A stretch of DNA of 64,000 nt from Parablautia sp. Marseille-Q6255 (GCF_951230155.1 NZ_CATNVD010000018.1:1-64000), one strand, 5' to 3'; shown: positions 43,391 to 52,778, counted from the first letter of the stretch. The notes: generated from the sequence alone by a model not told the origin. A program made the numbers and translations.

Positions 43391-44425
43391 CTACGCGCCC
43401 GCTTCAGGCGGATTTTCCATGACCCACCGGGCTTCCCGGTCATACTGCTTAAGATCCTCCTCCCAGGAGGCATATGCGCTTTCTCCCTTATGACCTTCCA
43501 GATCACAGTGCTCTGTCAGCCATTCTCCCAGATGCCGGGTCAGCTTTACCGCACCGTACGTATTCAGATGCGTCTTGTCCCGAAAATCCAGTGAAAAATT
43601 GATGATCTCAGGATAATCCCGCTGATAAAACAAGAATGGGATCCCTTCCCCGCTCAGATATTCCTCCAGCGTGAGATTTAGTCCCTGTCTCTTTTTATAG
43701 CGCCTGTTGTCTGTCTCCACTCCAAACGGAATCGCCATCATGACAAACTCTGCGTCATTCTCTTCACAAAGCTGTATGATCCTGTCCAGATATTTCATAC
43801 TGTTTTCCGGAATCTTTGTGCTCTTCTTCGGGATCCCCGGATCCTCCAGCGCCACTGTCGTATAGTCAAGCCTTGCTCCTTTGAGAAATGGCTTTGTCAC
43901 AAAATCATAGTCCTCCAGCTGTGACCAGCGGGAGTGGTACTTTAAAAACGGCAGGAAATACGTAAGCTTCTCTTTTATCCCTGCCTCCGGCAGCATCTCA
44001 CGCACCATTTCTATTTTCGTTTTTCCAAAACGCATTCCGTCAAACGCCTGCCGCAGCCGCGCCTCGCCATTGTACAGCTTGCTGTTCCACAGATAATAGC
44101 TCTCCATGACAACGACCTTGGGCTTCTGGCGTGTAAATGCCTCTTTGAGGAGAAAGTACGAGGTTGCCGCCGTCTGCTCCGGACTGCCCATGACATAAGA
44201 CGTGATCCCGTAATCACGCCACAGCTCATTTGGCTGTACCCCATAGTACAGATGACTGCTTCCAAGAAACAGGACATCCAGTGTATCCTCCTCTATCTCA
44301 TAAAACGAATGTACCATATCCGTTGCCTCCGCAGTCTTTCTGCGCAGCACTTCACTGATACCGCAAAAAATCAAAATACCTGTAATCAGAAACAAAACCG
44401 TCCCCAGGATCCGTCTCATGCGCAT
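43391..44425 (-). CDS. SGNH-hydrolase-like membrane-anchored protein, acyl transfer partner
   Basis: A 344-aa protein with one N-terminal membrane anchor (ILGTVLFLITGILIFCG) and an extracellular SGNH/GDSL-like domain. The Ser block is LFLGSSHLYYG and the Asp-His pair is in DKTHLNTYGA. Together with the MBOAT protein it fits an O-acetylation pair like AlgI/AlgJ or DltB/DltD. The ATG at 44425 has GAGGAG 8 nt before it; a GTG three codons upstream is less well placed. It follows the GNAT gene by 24 bases. Confidence 0.85.
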   Translation of the reverse strand: MRMRRILGTVLFLITGILIFCGISEVLRRKTAEATDMVHSFYEIEEDTLDVLFLGSSHLYYGVQPNELWRDYGITSYVMGSPEQTAATSYFLLKEAFTRQKPKVVVMESYYLWNSKLYNGEARLRQAFDGMRFGKTKIEMVREMLPEAGIKEKLTYFLPFLKYHSRWSQLEDYDFVTKPFLKGARLDYTTVALEDPGIPKKSTKIPENSMKYLDRIIQLCEENDAEFVMMAIPFGVETDNRRYKKRQGLNLTLEEYLSGEGIPFLFYQRDYPEIINFSLDFRDKTHLNTYGAVKLTRHLGEWLTEHCDLEGHKGESAYASWEEDLKQYDREARWVMENPPEAGA

Positions 44426-44449
44426 AGTATGCACTCCTCTTTCTGTGTG

Positions 44450-45412
44450 TTATTTTTGTCTTTGGCACGTTTCATCCGGCAGCGCTGTTTCCCCGCTGCC
44501 TTCCTGCTGCCTTCGGTCTTCCCGAAAAACAGCCAGTTTATACTCTAGCATACTATAATTTCCTTGTAAACTGTTTCCCTGAAATCCAAGCTTTTTCGCA
44601 AGACGCAGAGACGGCTCGTTCCCGGCTGCGATCCGCACATATACCTTCTGCCAGTCCGTCCTCTCCTCCGCATAGGAAAGAGCTGCCGCACACATTTCTG
44701 TTCCATATCCCATGCGGCGGTATGCTTCATCCAGCATATACTGAAGCTCTGCAACCTCCCCATTTTGCGAAAACCCACAGCACCCGATCAGCGGACCGTC
44801 TTTTTTCCATACTCCCCATATCCCGTAGCCGAAAAAACGATAGGCATGTCCGATATAGGCAAGCAGCGTCTCCTGCCGAAAAAAATTATCCTCAAATCCG
44901 CCTGCCAGAGCCGCTTCCATCCCCTTCTGCGTACTGATCTGATAAAGGCGCGGGGCGTCCTGCGCTGTGATCTCCCGCAAAACGAGACGCTGTGTATACG
45001 CTACCGTGACCGGGCGGCCCGTCCCGCGCAAAAGGCATTCCTCCAGTACATCTGCATCCAATGCTTCCAGGGTATCCGTCACAAGCGCGGCTCCTTCAAA
45101 AAACCCGGAAATCCCGCACTGCCCATCCTCATCCTCGCACCCGATACAGATAAATCCTCCGGCAGCCAGTCGGGCAGCCACTCCCCGGTCATCCGTAATA
45201 ATCACCGTGTTCATCCTGCTGACATCCTCACCAAAAACAAAAGCGCTGCCCTTTTCCTCCCGGACCCCTTCACCTGATGGCAGATCCCGGTACACCCTGC
45301 AGGTAATCCCTTCCAGAGAAAGGCTGGCAGACAGCTTCAGCACCTGCTGCTCCCGGGGCTCATGCAGTATCACTATCACCCGCTCCACGGCTCTTCCCCT
45401 GTTGTTTTCCAC
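44450..45412 (-). CDS. GNAT acetyltransferase with an extra N-terminal domain
   Basis: A 320-aa protein. The C-terminal half (about 130-300) is a RimJ/RimL-type GNAT domain: TQRLVLREITAQDAPRLYQI, GCCGFS, YMLDEAYRRMGYGTEM (acetyl-CoA loop) and NEPSLRLAKKLGFQ. The N-terminal 120 residues (VIVILHEPREQQVLKLSASLSLEG, NTVIITDDRGVAARLAAGGF) look like a HAD- or Rossmann-type domain with no assigned role. GTG at 45412 has GGAGG 8 nt before it and is preferred over ATG at 45427, which has none. It heads the GNAT-SGNH-MBOAT group, though a functional tie is not shown. Confidence 0.8.
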   Translation of the reverse strand: MENNRGRAVERVIVILHEPREQQVLKLSASLSLEGITCRVYRDLPSGEGVREEKGSAFVFGEDVSRMNTVIITDDRGVAARLAAGGFICIGCEDEDGQCGISGFFEGAALVTDTLEALDADVLEECLLRGTGRPVTVAYTQRLVLREITAQDAPRLYQISTQKGMEAALAGGFEDNFFRQETLLAYIGHAYRFFGYGIWGVWKKDGPLIGCCGFSQNGEVAELQYMLDEAYRRMGYGTEMCAAALSYAEERTDWQKVYVRIAAGNEPSLRLAKKLGFQGNSLQGNYSMLEYKLAVFREDRRQQEGSGETALPDETCQRQK

Positions 45413-45549
45413 TTTACATCCCTCCATTTCTCATCTGCTGCCTCTTTCCGGCACTTTCATCCACCGCCCTGCCCGATCCGGTCCGGCTTTTCCACATCTT
45501 CCCCACGGTTTTTCCCCCTTCTTTGCTGTCTTTCCTGTTTTTCAAATAC

Positions 45550-45578
45550 TTGCCTTCTTTTCCCGAAACGATTATAAT
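45550..45578 (+). promoter_or_regulatory. Promoter of the cyclophilin gene
   Basis: TTGCCT and TATAAT are separated by 17 nt, about 50 bases before the start codon. Confidence 0.7.
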
Positions 45579-45629
45579 AAGGACGGCATCATTTTAACAG
45601 GAAAATCCAATACAGAAAGGACTACAACT

Positions 45630-46160
45630 ATGGCACAAAATCCAATCGTTACTATAACTATGGAAAACGGCAATATCATCAAGGCTGAGCTCTATCCGCA
45701 GATCGCTCCCAACTCTGTGAATAATTTCATCAGCCTGATCCACAAGGGCTTTTATAACGGACTGATCTTCCACCGGGTGATCAACGGCTTCATGATCCAG
45801 GGCGGATGCCCGGACGGCACTGGTATGGGAGGCCCTGGATATACCATCCCAGGAGAATTTTCACAGAATGGGTTCAAAAATGATCTGAAGCACACAGAGG
45901 GCGTCCTCTCTATGGCACGCGCCATGCATCCAGACTCTGCCGGAAGCCAGTTCTTCATCATGCACAAGACATCCCCGCATCTGGACGGCGCATATGCCGC
46001 ATTCGGAAAGGTGACAGAGGGAATGGATATTGTCAATAAGATCGCTGAGACGGCAACAGATTTCCGCGACCGGCCGCTCGAGACACAGAAGATCGCCTCT
46101 ATGACCGTAGATACGTTCGGCGTTGATTATCCGGAACCGGAGAAATCAGGAAACCGCTGA
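45630..46160 (+). CDS. Peptidyl-prolyl cis-trans isomerase (cyclophilin)
   Basis: A 176-aa cytoplasmic cyclophilin. Catalytic FHRVINGFMIQGG, GSQFFIM and LDGAYAAFGKV are family signatures. There is no signal peptide, so it acts in the cytoplasm. The frame is open for over 200 codons upstream, but the promoter and the GAAAGGA ribosome site place the start at 45630. It stands alone, flanked by a promoter and a terminator, and converges on the aldose epimerase gene. Confidence 0.95.
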   Translation: MAQNPIVTITMENGNIIKAELYPQIAPNSVNNFISLIHKGFYNGLIFHRVINGFMIQGGCPDGTGMGGPGYTIPGEFSQNGFKNDLKHTEGVLSMARAMHPDSAGSQFFIMHKTSPHLDGAYAAFGKVTEGMDIVNKIAETATDFRDRPLETQKIASMTVDTFGVDYPEPEKSGNR

Positions 46161-46195
46161 TACAGGAAAGTGAGAACCTTCCTGTACCATTAAAA

Positions 46196-46250
46196 AGGGA
46201 TAATGCCGGCAATGTGCATATCGCATATGCCCTGCATTATCCCTCTTTTC
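46196..46250. terminator. Terminator between the cyclophilin and aldose epimerase genes
   Basis: The stem AGGGATAATGC/GCATTATCCCT has an inner palindrome ATGCATAT-type loop and a CTTTTC tail. A weaker ACAGGAA/TTCCTGT hairpin precedes it (46162-46185). Confidence 0.75.
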
Positions 46251-46308
46251 TTCTCTTTTCCAGAAATCTCCGGCCTTTTCTTTCCTCCTGATAAGAGTCA
46301 GGATCTGC

Positions 46309-47184
46309 CTATTCTACCGTGATCACCCAGGTTGTCTCATAGCTCCTGCCTGCATCCAGACGGGTAAGGTCTGCCTGCTGCGTAAGCTCCTCAACAATCC
46401 CGTCACGGGACGGCAAAGCACTCCACGGCTCCACACACACGTATGGCGCATCGCAGTTCGGTTTATGCCAGAAACCGATATACTGAAAATCCGGATAATC
46501 TACTGTAATACTCTTCTTGCCCTTATCACTTGCGATCTTCACACTGCGCGCCGCATTTTTCAGCACGATCGCATCCTGCGCAAACATCTCATGCCTAAGA
46601 GGAAGTCTCCTGTCATCTGCCAGCGGATAGATATCATCATGGCTGGTCAGGAAACACTTATCCGTAAATCCGATCCGATTCGGACGTGCCGGGTGAGAAA
46701 ACTCAAGATAATAATCCTCAAAGGAAAGCCCTTCTTCCATGGGAACATTAAATCCCGGATGCCCGCCGATCGCAAAATACATCTTCTCTGCGCCCCTGTT
46801 TTCTACGCTGTTCGTCGTAAGCAGACGGTTTTTGTCCAGGCGGTATGTGATCCTGTAAGTAAACTCAAACGGATAATGCGCCTTCGTCTCCTCACAGCTG
46901 TCAAGGCGGAACGTGATCGCATCACACTCCTGCTTCTCCGCGGTCAATGTCATATATTTTACAAAGCCGTGGATGTTCATCTCGTACTCTTTTCCGTTTA
47001 CCGTATACTTTCCATCTGTCATACGCGCAATATACGGGAACAGATTCGGCGCCTTGTCTTTCCAGTATGCCGGATCTGCCTGCCAGAGGTACTCTGTGCC
47101 GTCAGCACCCCTGATCGACTGCAGCTGCGCACCCTCATCGCTGACTTCTACGGTCAGAAACTCATTTTTTATCGTATAATTCAT
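46309..47184 (-). CDS. Aldose 1-epimerase family protein (LacX-like)
   Basis: A 291-aa mutarotase-fold protein. Conserved features are LFPYIARMTDGKY, the His in NIHGFVK, the His-Pro in FAIGGHPGFN and a Glu near the C-terminus in VCVEPWSALPS, matching the GalM/LacX superfamily. It would interconvert anomers of a hexose. The frame is open upstream, but the ATG at 47184 has AGGAG. It lies 10 bases after the ferredoxin gene, so the two form an operon, an odd pairing with no obvious shared pathway. Confidence 0.88.
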   Translation of the reverse strand: MNYTIKNEFLTVEVSDEGAQLQSIRGADGTEYLWQADPAYWKDKAPNLFPYIARMTDGKYTVNGKEYEMNIHGFVKYMTLTAEKQECDAITFRLDSCEETKAHYPFEFTYRITYRLDKNRLLTTNSVENRGAEKMYFAIGGHPGFNVPMEEGLSFEDYYLEFSHPARPNRIGFTDKCFLTSHDDIYPLADDRRLPLRHEMFAQDAIVLKNAARSVKIASDKGKKSITVDYPDFQYIGFWHKPNCDAPYVCVEPWSALPSRDGIVEELTQQADLTRLDAGRSYETTWVITVE

Positions 47185-47194
47185 TTTGTCTCCT

Positions 47195-47584
47195 TTATTT
47201 TTCCTGCACTTCCAGGATTCCCATCGGACATGCCTTCGCACAAATACCGCAGGAAATACATTTTGATGCTACCGGAGAGGTCTCCGCCTTTACCATCACG
47301 CCCATCGGACAGACTTCAACACACTTACCACAGCCTGTACACAGCTTCTTGTCTACTACGTATACACCCTTGGCATTCTGCTTGATCGCGCCCGCCTCAC
47401 AGTTTCTTGCACATTTTCCACACTGGATACATGTCTTTACTGTCGCATCCGTACCTGTCTTGGAAACAATCTGAATACAGGACTTCGCCGGATCAAACTC
47501 CTTGTAAAAAGCCTGTGAACATGCCTCCACACAGCTCAGACATGCCATACACGCTGTCTTGTCAGTAACTACTAATTTCTTCAT
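47195..47584 (-). CDS. Polyferredoxin-like protein with four Cys quartets
   Basis: A 129-aa 4Fe-4S protein. Four CxxCxxCxxxC motifs are visible: CMACLSC.EAC at 12-22, CIQCGKC.RNC, CTGCGKC.EVC and CISCGIC.KAC. It could therefore hold up to four clusters, like the electron-transfer subunits HycB/DmsB, though it is shorter. It lacks a signal peptide. The ATG at 47584 has GGAGG at 7 nt. No partner oxidoreductase is adjacent, so the electron acceptor is unknown. Confidence 0.88.
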   Translation of the reverse strand: MKKLVVTDKTACMACLSCVEACSQAFYKEFDPAKSCIQIVSKTGTDATVKTCIQCGKCARNCEAGAIKQNAKGVYVVDKKLCTGCGKCVEVCPMGVMVKAETSPVASKCISCGICAKACPMGILEVQEK

Positions 47585-47663
47585 ATGTATACCTCCACTG
47601 TATAATAATATGATATAAAATAAATATCCCGCAAAGCGCAAAACCGCGCCAAGAGTTCTTTTC

Positions 47664-47693
47664 ATTATACCATCAGAGGTGTACTAACGTCAA
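47664..47693 (-). promoter_or_regulatory. Promoter of the ferredoxin-epimerase operon
   Basis: On the minus strand TTGACG and TATAAT are separated by 18 nt, about 75 bases before the start codon. Confidence 0.6.
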
Positions 47694-47740
47694 TTTTAAT
47701 TGTCTGGTTTTGTAAATTTGGTGAGTTGATCTCCTTTTTA

Positions 47741-49639
47741 TTATATACGCACACGATTAACCGAGTGTGGAGCAAAATGAATTTCTCCCTTTTCAGCAAA
47801 TTCTTTCCTTACCACAGGTACTATATTCATTTGTTCTATACTATTCCTGTCTGACACCTTTTTCGATGTAATTTCAGTAATCTCTGCTTCATGTGCCTCA
47901 AATTCAGTCTGAAGCACAAGCTCTTCTTCTAAGGACCGATTGACTACAAAAAGAATCCTATTCCCCTGGTCATCTAGGCAGACAACAATGTCTGCATACG
48001 GCACATCTTGCAATGGTTCTATATTTCCAATCTGTATTTCTGTATCATATGACTCACAGCTTACACAAGAATCTATAATTTGAGAAATTCTGCTTTCTGC
48101 ATAAAGCTTCATGACATAATAGCTTGCTGTACCATATGCAGTTCCATTTTTACTCACGATAATTCCACCTGGCCAGCCATTCACTAAGTCTGAAATATTA
48201 CACATTTTAAGTTTATCTGTATTTCTCAAAAACATATTCAGCATTCCTGCATTGAATATCGCCGCTTCCAGCGTTTGCTCGCGAAAAGAATCAATCAACG
48301 TTCCAAGGTTATACTCTGTGACAGCAAGCTTTGCGCGGGAATTTGAAGCTGTTACAATATCAAAGGTCTCATTTAATATTTCTTCATATTTTACTACCGA
48401 TCCTGTCACTGCATAGTAAATATCTCTATTATCTACATGCCGTTTTTCCATAGCCTTTAATGTATACATATGTAAGCACAAAACATCAAGCTGAGTCCCT
48501 AAGACTGCACTAACTGTCTTATTCCAATCCTGAGAGCGACTGTCTCCATCTCCCGCACAGGCCATAAACACAATGCTATCATCCTTCTCTTTCATGGCAT
48601 GGTAAAATTCTTGATATTTTTCTGCATACTCTAGAGCATTGCAATGACCGATCTCCCAATCTCCAAATGTCTCATTTCCAATATCCCAGTATTTGATATT
48701 ATAGGGTTCCGGATGTCCGTTTTCTGCTCGCATCTGCCCATACTGTGTATCTGATGCGCCATTGCAATATTCAACCCATGCTGCCGCCTCCTGAGCAGTG
48801 CCGCTTCCAAAATTCACGCAAATCATTGGTTCACAGCCGACTGCTTTGCAAAATTCCATATATTCATCCGTGCCAAAACTATTATCTTCATAGCCGCCCC
48901 AATGACGGTTATGACGATACGGTCGCTGATCCCTTTCCCCTACTCCATCCATCCAATGATAGCAATCTGCAAAGCAACCGCCCGGAAAACGAATAACTGG
49001 AGGACACAGCATTCTTATATGTTCATAAACCTGCGGCCAAATTCCATGTTTGGTATTTGCAGGCATCAACGATGCTCCATCGAGCCACACCGTTCCTTCT
49101 CCCAGTAATCGAATTTCAAAAATGCCATTTGTAGTCGGCCGTCCCGCCTCAAATTCAAAGTCAAACCGCTGCCATTGCTGCCCTGCTACAAATCTAACAC
49201 TGTGATAGCTATAGCCATCCCCATCTTTTACACTTATCTGAATTTGCGCCGTATCTTCTGACTTCGCCCATATATGGCCGTTGTACGTTTCTTTTTTTAA
49301 GAACAAATTGCCCTGCGCGACACCGACATAACCATCATAATCATTGTAACACATAAGTTTCTGCGACAATCCATCCTTTGCCAGAGAAGGATTTTGATCC
49401 AAGGTTATGTCAAAGGAATTATTATACCCTGTACGATACCAACCTTCTGCAATGTTCGGATTTCCGTCAACAACTCCCTGCGGTATCTTCTTTCTTCTGT
49501 CAAATCCTCTGTTCTTTAAAAGCTCTGCCCACATTCCATCGTCAATACAATCTCTCATAAATTCAATAAAATGGCCGAAGATCAATGGGTTTGCCTGTCT
49601 CAAACTTGTTTTTTTCACTTTCAGCTTTGCCTTCTTCAT
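47741..49639 (-). CDS. GH51 alpha-L-arabinofuranosidase-like glycosidase
   Basis: A 632-aa cytoplasmic-looking glycosidase (no signal peptide). An early SLRQANPLIFGHFIEFM start, a carbohydrate-binding-like domain (about 90-190) and a TIM barrel follow. The acid/base Glu is in YWDIGNETFGDWE and the nucleophile Glu in LAVTEYN, as in GH51. VIRFPGGCFADCYHW is another family hallmark. It is the last gene of an operon with an ABC transporter and GH2. It should remove terminal arabinofuranose from imported oligosaccharides. The DNA is more AT-rich than its neighbours. Confidence 0.9.
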   Translation of the reverse strand: MKKAKLKVKKTSLRQANPLIFGHFIEFMRDCIDDGMWAELLKNRGFDRRKKIPQGVVDGNPNIAEGWYRTGYNNSFDITLDQNPSLAKDGLSQKLMCYNDYDGYVGVAQGNLFLKKETYNGHIWAKSEDTAQIQISVKDGDGYSYHSVRFVAGQQWQRFDFEFEAGRPTTNGIFEIRLLGEGTVWLDGASLMPANTKHGIWPQVYEHIRMLCPPVIRFPGGCFADCYHWMDGVGERDQRPYRHNRHWGGYEDNSFGTDEYMEFCKAVGCEPMICVNFGSGTAQEAAAWVEYCNGASDTQYGQMRAENGHPEPYNIKYWDIGNETFGDWEIGHCNALEYAEKYQEFYHAMKEKDDSIVFMACAGDGDSRSQDWNKTVSAVLGTQLDVLCLHMYTLKAMEKRHVDNRDIYYAVTGSVVKYEEILNETFDIVTASNSRAKLAVTEYNLGTLIDSFREQTLEAAIFNAGMLNMFLRNTDKLKMCNISDLVNGWPGGIIVSKNGTAYGTASYYVMKLYAESRISQIIDSCVSCESYDTEIQIGNIEPLQDVPYADIVVCLDDQGNRILFVVNRSLEEELVLQTEFEAHEAEITEITSKKVSDRNSIEQMNIVPVVRKEFAEKGEIHFAPHSVNRVRI

Positions 49640-49643
49640 ATTA

Positions 49644-50480
49644 TCATCCTTTCATTCCTGTCATCGCTATTCCCTGCACAAACTGCTTTTGAGCAAAAAG
49701 ATATGCAAGCAAGATTGGAAGAAGCGACAAACATGCACCTGCCATAATCACGCCATACTCCACAACATGAGTTCCCATAAACGTTGCCAATCCCGCCGGC
49801 AGTGTTTTCATACTTTCATCAGTAGTCAATATCAATGGATACAGAAGGTCATTCCACTGATACATAAAGTGAAAGATAAACAAAGAAACAATGGCCGGCT
49901 TGCATAACGGAACCATAATTTTAGCAAAAATACGGAACTCACCGGCTCCATCAATCCGCCCTGCATCCTCCAGACCTTTTGGAAGTGATATAAAAAACGA
50001 ACGCATCATAAAGATACCAAAAGCATTTGTTGCTCTTGGAAGCAGTAATCCAAGATATGTATTTGTCAGATTCAATTTAAAAATCTCTACAAACAGAGGA
50101 ATCATAATTACCTGAAATGGTATCATCATAGTTCCCATTACAAGTAAAAACATAATATTTTTGCCTGGAAATTTCATTCTGGCGAAAGCGTATCCCGCCA
50201 TAGTATCAAACAATAAGGAAACACACGTTACTGAAGTTGCAAAAATAATAGTATTCTTATAGTAATCCATAAAGGGGATTCTTTTCCAAATATCAATATA
50301 TGATTGCAGCCCAAAATGTCCAGAAAAAAGTTTTGGAGGAAAAGCAACAATATCAGCCTCTGCCTTAAAAGAAGTTACCACCATCCAAAGAAACGGATAT
50401 AATACAACAAACAATAAAATTCCCAGCACCAAAATTCTGAGCAACCAGCCTACCCTTTTCCCGGTATGTCCTGTCTTCAT
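49644..50480 (-). CDS. ABC sugar transporter permease (MalG type), glycan island
   Basis: A 278-aa six-helix permease. The EAA loop KGLEDAGRIDGAGEFRIFAKIMVP identifies the MalG side, although the second position reads EDAG instead of EAA. The start follows GAGGAGG. It lies 4 bases upstream of GH51 and 14 after its MalF-type partner. No ATPase gene is present, so a shared ATPase is expected. Confidence 0.92.
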   Translation of the reverse strand: MKTGHTGKRVGWLLRILVLGILLFVVLYPFLWMVVTSFKAEADIVAFPPKLFSGHFGLQSYIDIWKRIPFMDYYKNTIIFATSVTCVSLLFDTMAGYAFARMKFPGKNIMFLLVMGTMMIPFQVIMIPLFVEIFKLNLTNTYLGLLLPRATNAFGIFMMRSFFISLPKGLEDAGRIDGAGEFRIFAKIMVPLCKPAIVSLFIFHFMYQWNDLLYPLILTTDESMKTLPAGLATFMGTHVVEYGVIMAGACLSLLPILLAYLFAQKQFVQGIAMTGMKG

Positions 50481-50494
50481 TTTAACTCCTCCTC

Positions 50495-51388
50495 TTATGC
50501 CAAATCTTCTTCGCCTTTTGTCATTCGTTTAAACGTCAATACAGAAGCAACAAATGTGATCAGGAATAATGCCACAGCAATCGCAGATGCATAACCCATA
50601 TTGAAAGAATCAAACGCTGTACTATAAATCAACTGCACCAAAGTCTGTGTCTTAAACAAAGGACCGCCCTTCGTCATAACGTACACCTGATCGAATACCT
50701 GAAATGACCCTATGATAGCATTCACAATGGTAAAACTAAGTGTAGGCATTAGCATCGGAACCGTAATACGTTTGAACTGCTGCCAGCTAGTCGCACCGTC
50801 AAGTTTCGCCGCTTCATAATAAGATTCATCAATACCATTTAGTCCCGCCAGCAAAATAACCATATTAAACCCAAAATTTTTCCAAACTCCCACCAAAATT
50901 ACTGCTGGCATAGCTAATGTCGGACTATTTAATACATTGACCGGCTCAAAACCAAATAAGGTAAGCCAATAACTAAACATTCCCACATCCGGGTTAACCA
51001 GAAAGCTCCAGACAATTGACACCACCGTCATAGAACATATTGCCGGTAAAAAAAATACGGATTTGCAAATACTTGAAAACCAGCCTTTTCGTTTTACCAG
51101 CACAGCTGCGCCCAGTGCCAGTCCAATCAGTAGCGGCACAGAAAACACTGTATAGTACAACGTATTAAACAAAGCGTTCCAAAAACGCTTGTCCTGAACG
51201 AGTTTTATATAATGATCAAATTTCTGAAATTCAATGTGATTAAACATCATGTCAAACTTCAAAAAGCTAAAAACAACCGCTATGATCAGAGGAACAAATA
51301 CGAACACCGTAAAAATAATCATAGATGGTGCCACAAATAGCAATCCTGCCCGTTCTCGCTTTTTTTCCAGTGTAACTCTTTTCTTCAT
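50495..51388 (-). CDS. ABC sugar transporter permease (MalF type), glycan island
   Basis: A 297-aa six-helix permease. The EAA loop is ESYYEAAKLDGATSWQQFKRITVP. The basic N-terminus (KKRVTLEKKRERAG) and first helix (LLFVAPSMIIFTVFVFVPLI) are typical. It forms the pore with the next gene's product. It follows the binding-protein gene after a 98-base gap that holds a strong hairpin. Confidence 0.92.
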   Translation of the reverse strand: MKKRVTLEKKRERAGLLFVAPSMIIFTVFVFVPLIIAVVFSFLKFDMMFNHIEFQKFDHYIKLVQDKRFWNALFNTLYYTVFSVPLLIGLALGAAVLVKRKGWFSSICKSVFFLPAICSMTVVSIVWSFLVNPDVGMFSYWLTLFGFEPVNVLNSPTLAMPAVILVGVWKNFGFNMVILLAGLNGIDESYYEAAKLDGATSWQQFKRITVPMLMPTLSFTIVNAIIGSFQVFDQVYVMTKGGPLFKTQTLVQLIYSTAFDSFNMGYASAIAVALFLITFVASVLTFKRMTKGEEDLA

Positions 51389-51426
51389 AATCTTCCTCCA
51401 GTAATACGTAATCTGCCCTTAAATTT

Positions 51427-51461
51427 AGGAGTGGGGGACGCTTTTATGTTCCCCCATTCCT
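51427..51461 (-). terminator. Intercistronic hairpin after the binding-protein gene
   Basis: AGGAGTGGGGG/CCCCCATTCCT form a stem with one mismatch and a 13-nt loop. It lies between binding-protein and permease genes, as at 9819 and 40205. Confidence 0.7.
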
Positions 51462-51486
51462 CTCACTGTCTGTTAATTTTTTACTA

Positions 51487-52725
51487 CTACTGAATCAGGC
51501 TCTCAATAACTGCATTGGCCTCATCTAATGTTTCTTGTACATCTGCATTCTCAAGTAATATCTTCTCAAATGCCGGAACAATCGCCTGCGTATCTACTTC
51601 AGCAAAATTTGTCAGCTGCTGCAAATACATCTTGCTTTCATTTGCCGACTTAGCAAATTCTGCAATATATAGGTTCTCCGCCAGTCTCTCGTCGTCAGCA
51701 ATGTCTGTTCTTGCTGGCGGGAATCCTGTTCCAAGGCTCCACTTTACCTGTGTATCTTTCGAATTCCACCATCCGAAGAAATCATAAACTGCTTCCTTTT
51801 GCTTGCTGGAAGAAGTCAGATACATACCCACACCATTTGCCTGTGTAATCTGTTCCTGCGGCCCTGCTGGTGCCTGTGCTACCCCATAATCAATTCCTGC
51901 ATCCGTAAATCCGTTCGTTGCCCATGGACCACAGAAATACATTCCTAGCTTCTGACTTTCAAATAGTTTATCAATTTCTCCACCAGTCAATACCTCTGGA
52001 CCAAACTTCTTATCTCTGATATTCTCTGCCCATCTCGTGATTGTCTCCACATTCTCTGGACTATTAAATACTGCTTTACCATCTTTAATAATGTCACCAC
52101 CATTTCCCCAGAGCATAATACACCACATCGGTGTAGTATCCTTTACTGCCATATCAAAACCATATTTATCTGTATTATCCACAATCTGCTGTGCATACTG
52201 TTCCAATTCCTCCCATGTAGTTGGCGGCGCTTCCGGATCCAGCCCTGCTTCTTCAAAAATTGTCTTATTATAATACAAGAGCAGTGTCGCAAAATTCATT
52301 GGAACACCGTAATACGTTCCATCATATTTCAAGTTTTCTCTCAATGTTTCCGGAATAACAGATTCATCAACAATGCCTGCTTCATATACATCATCTATTG
52401 GCACAAATGCTCCTGGCTCCGCATATGTGCCAATCCGCTCTGTTGCCATTGCCAAAATGTCCGGCCCTTCCCCTACCGGGAGTACTGTGGCAAGCTTCTG
52501 ATAAAGACTATCCCATGGCATGATTGTCATCTCAACCTCAATGTTTTTGTCATTTGTTTCATTATACTCATTTACCAAAGCCTCCAGCGTTTCTTTATCA
52601 GAGCCAGTAAATCCATTCCAAAATGTGATAACTGTCTTTTCTGCGCTTTCTTCTGCACATACGTGTGTCGCCATCGGTAATACCATAGCTGCTGCTAATA
52701 CAACTGCAAGTATCTTTCTTTTCAT
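51487..52725 (-). CDS. ABC sugar transporter binding protein, glycan island
   Basis: A 412-aa family 1 solute-binding protein. The signal peptide KRKILAVVLAAAMVLPMATHVCA ends VCA|EE; the Cys is not in a standard lipobox. VITFWNGFTGSDKETLEALV is the typical mature start, and the body fits oligosaccharide-binding proteins. The start follows AGGAGG. Placement with GH51 and GH2 suggests an arabinose- and galactose- or glucuronate-containing oligosaccharide as ligand. Confidence 0.92.
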   Translation of the reverse strand: MKRKILAVVLAAAMVLPMATHVCAEESAEKTVITFWNGFTGSDKETLEALVNEYNETNDKNIEVEMTIMPWDSLYQKLATVLPVGEGPDILAMATERIGTYAEPGAFVPIDDVYEAGIVDESVIPETLRENLKYDGTYYGVPMNFATLLLYYNKTIFEEAGLDPEAPPTTWEELEQYAQQIVDNTDKYGFDMAVKDTTPMWCIMLWGNGGDIIKDGKAVFNSPENVETITRWAENIRDKKFGPEVLTGGEIDKLFESQKLGMYFCGPWATNGFTDAGIDYGVAQAPAGPQEQITQANGVGMYLTSSSKQKEAVYDFFGWWNSKDTQVKWSLGTGFPPARTDIADDERLAENLYIAEFAKSANESKMYLQQLTNFAEVDTQAIVPAFEKILLENADVQETLDEANAVIESLIQ

Positions 52726-52778
52726 GTCTTTTCCTCCTATGATTATATAGTTTTATCTGATAAGCGCCTCGCGCTCCA

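Noticed and set aside
44967-45629. N-terminal extension of the cyclophilin
   Set aside because: The frame is open by chance through the GNAT gene. The promoter and ribosome site place the start at 45630.
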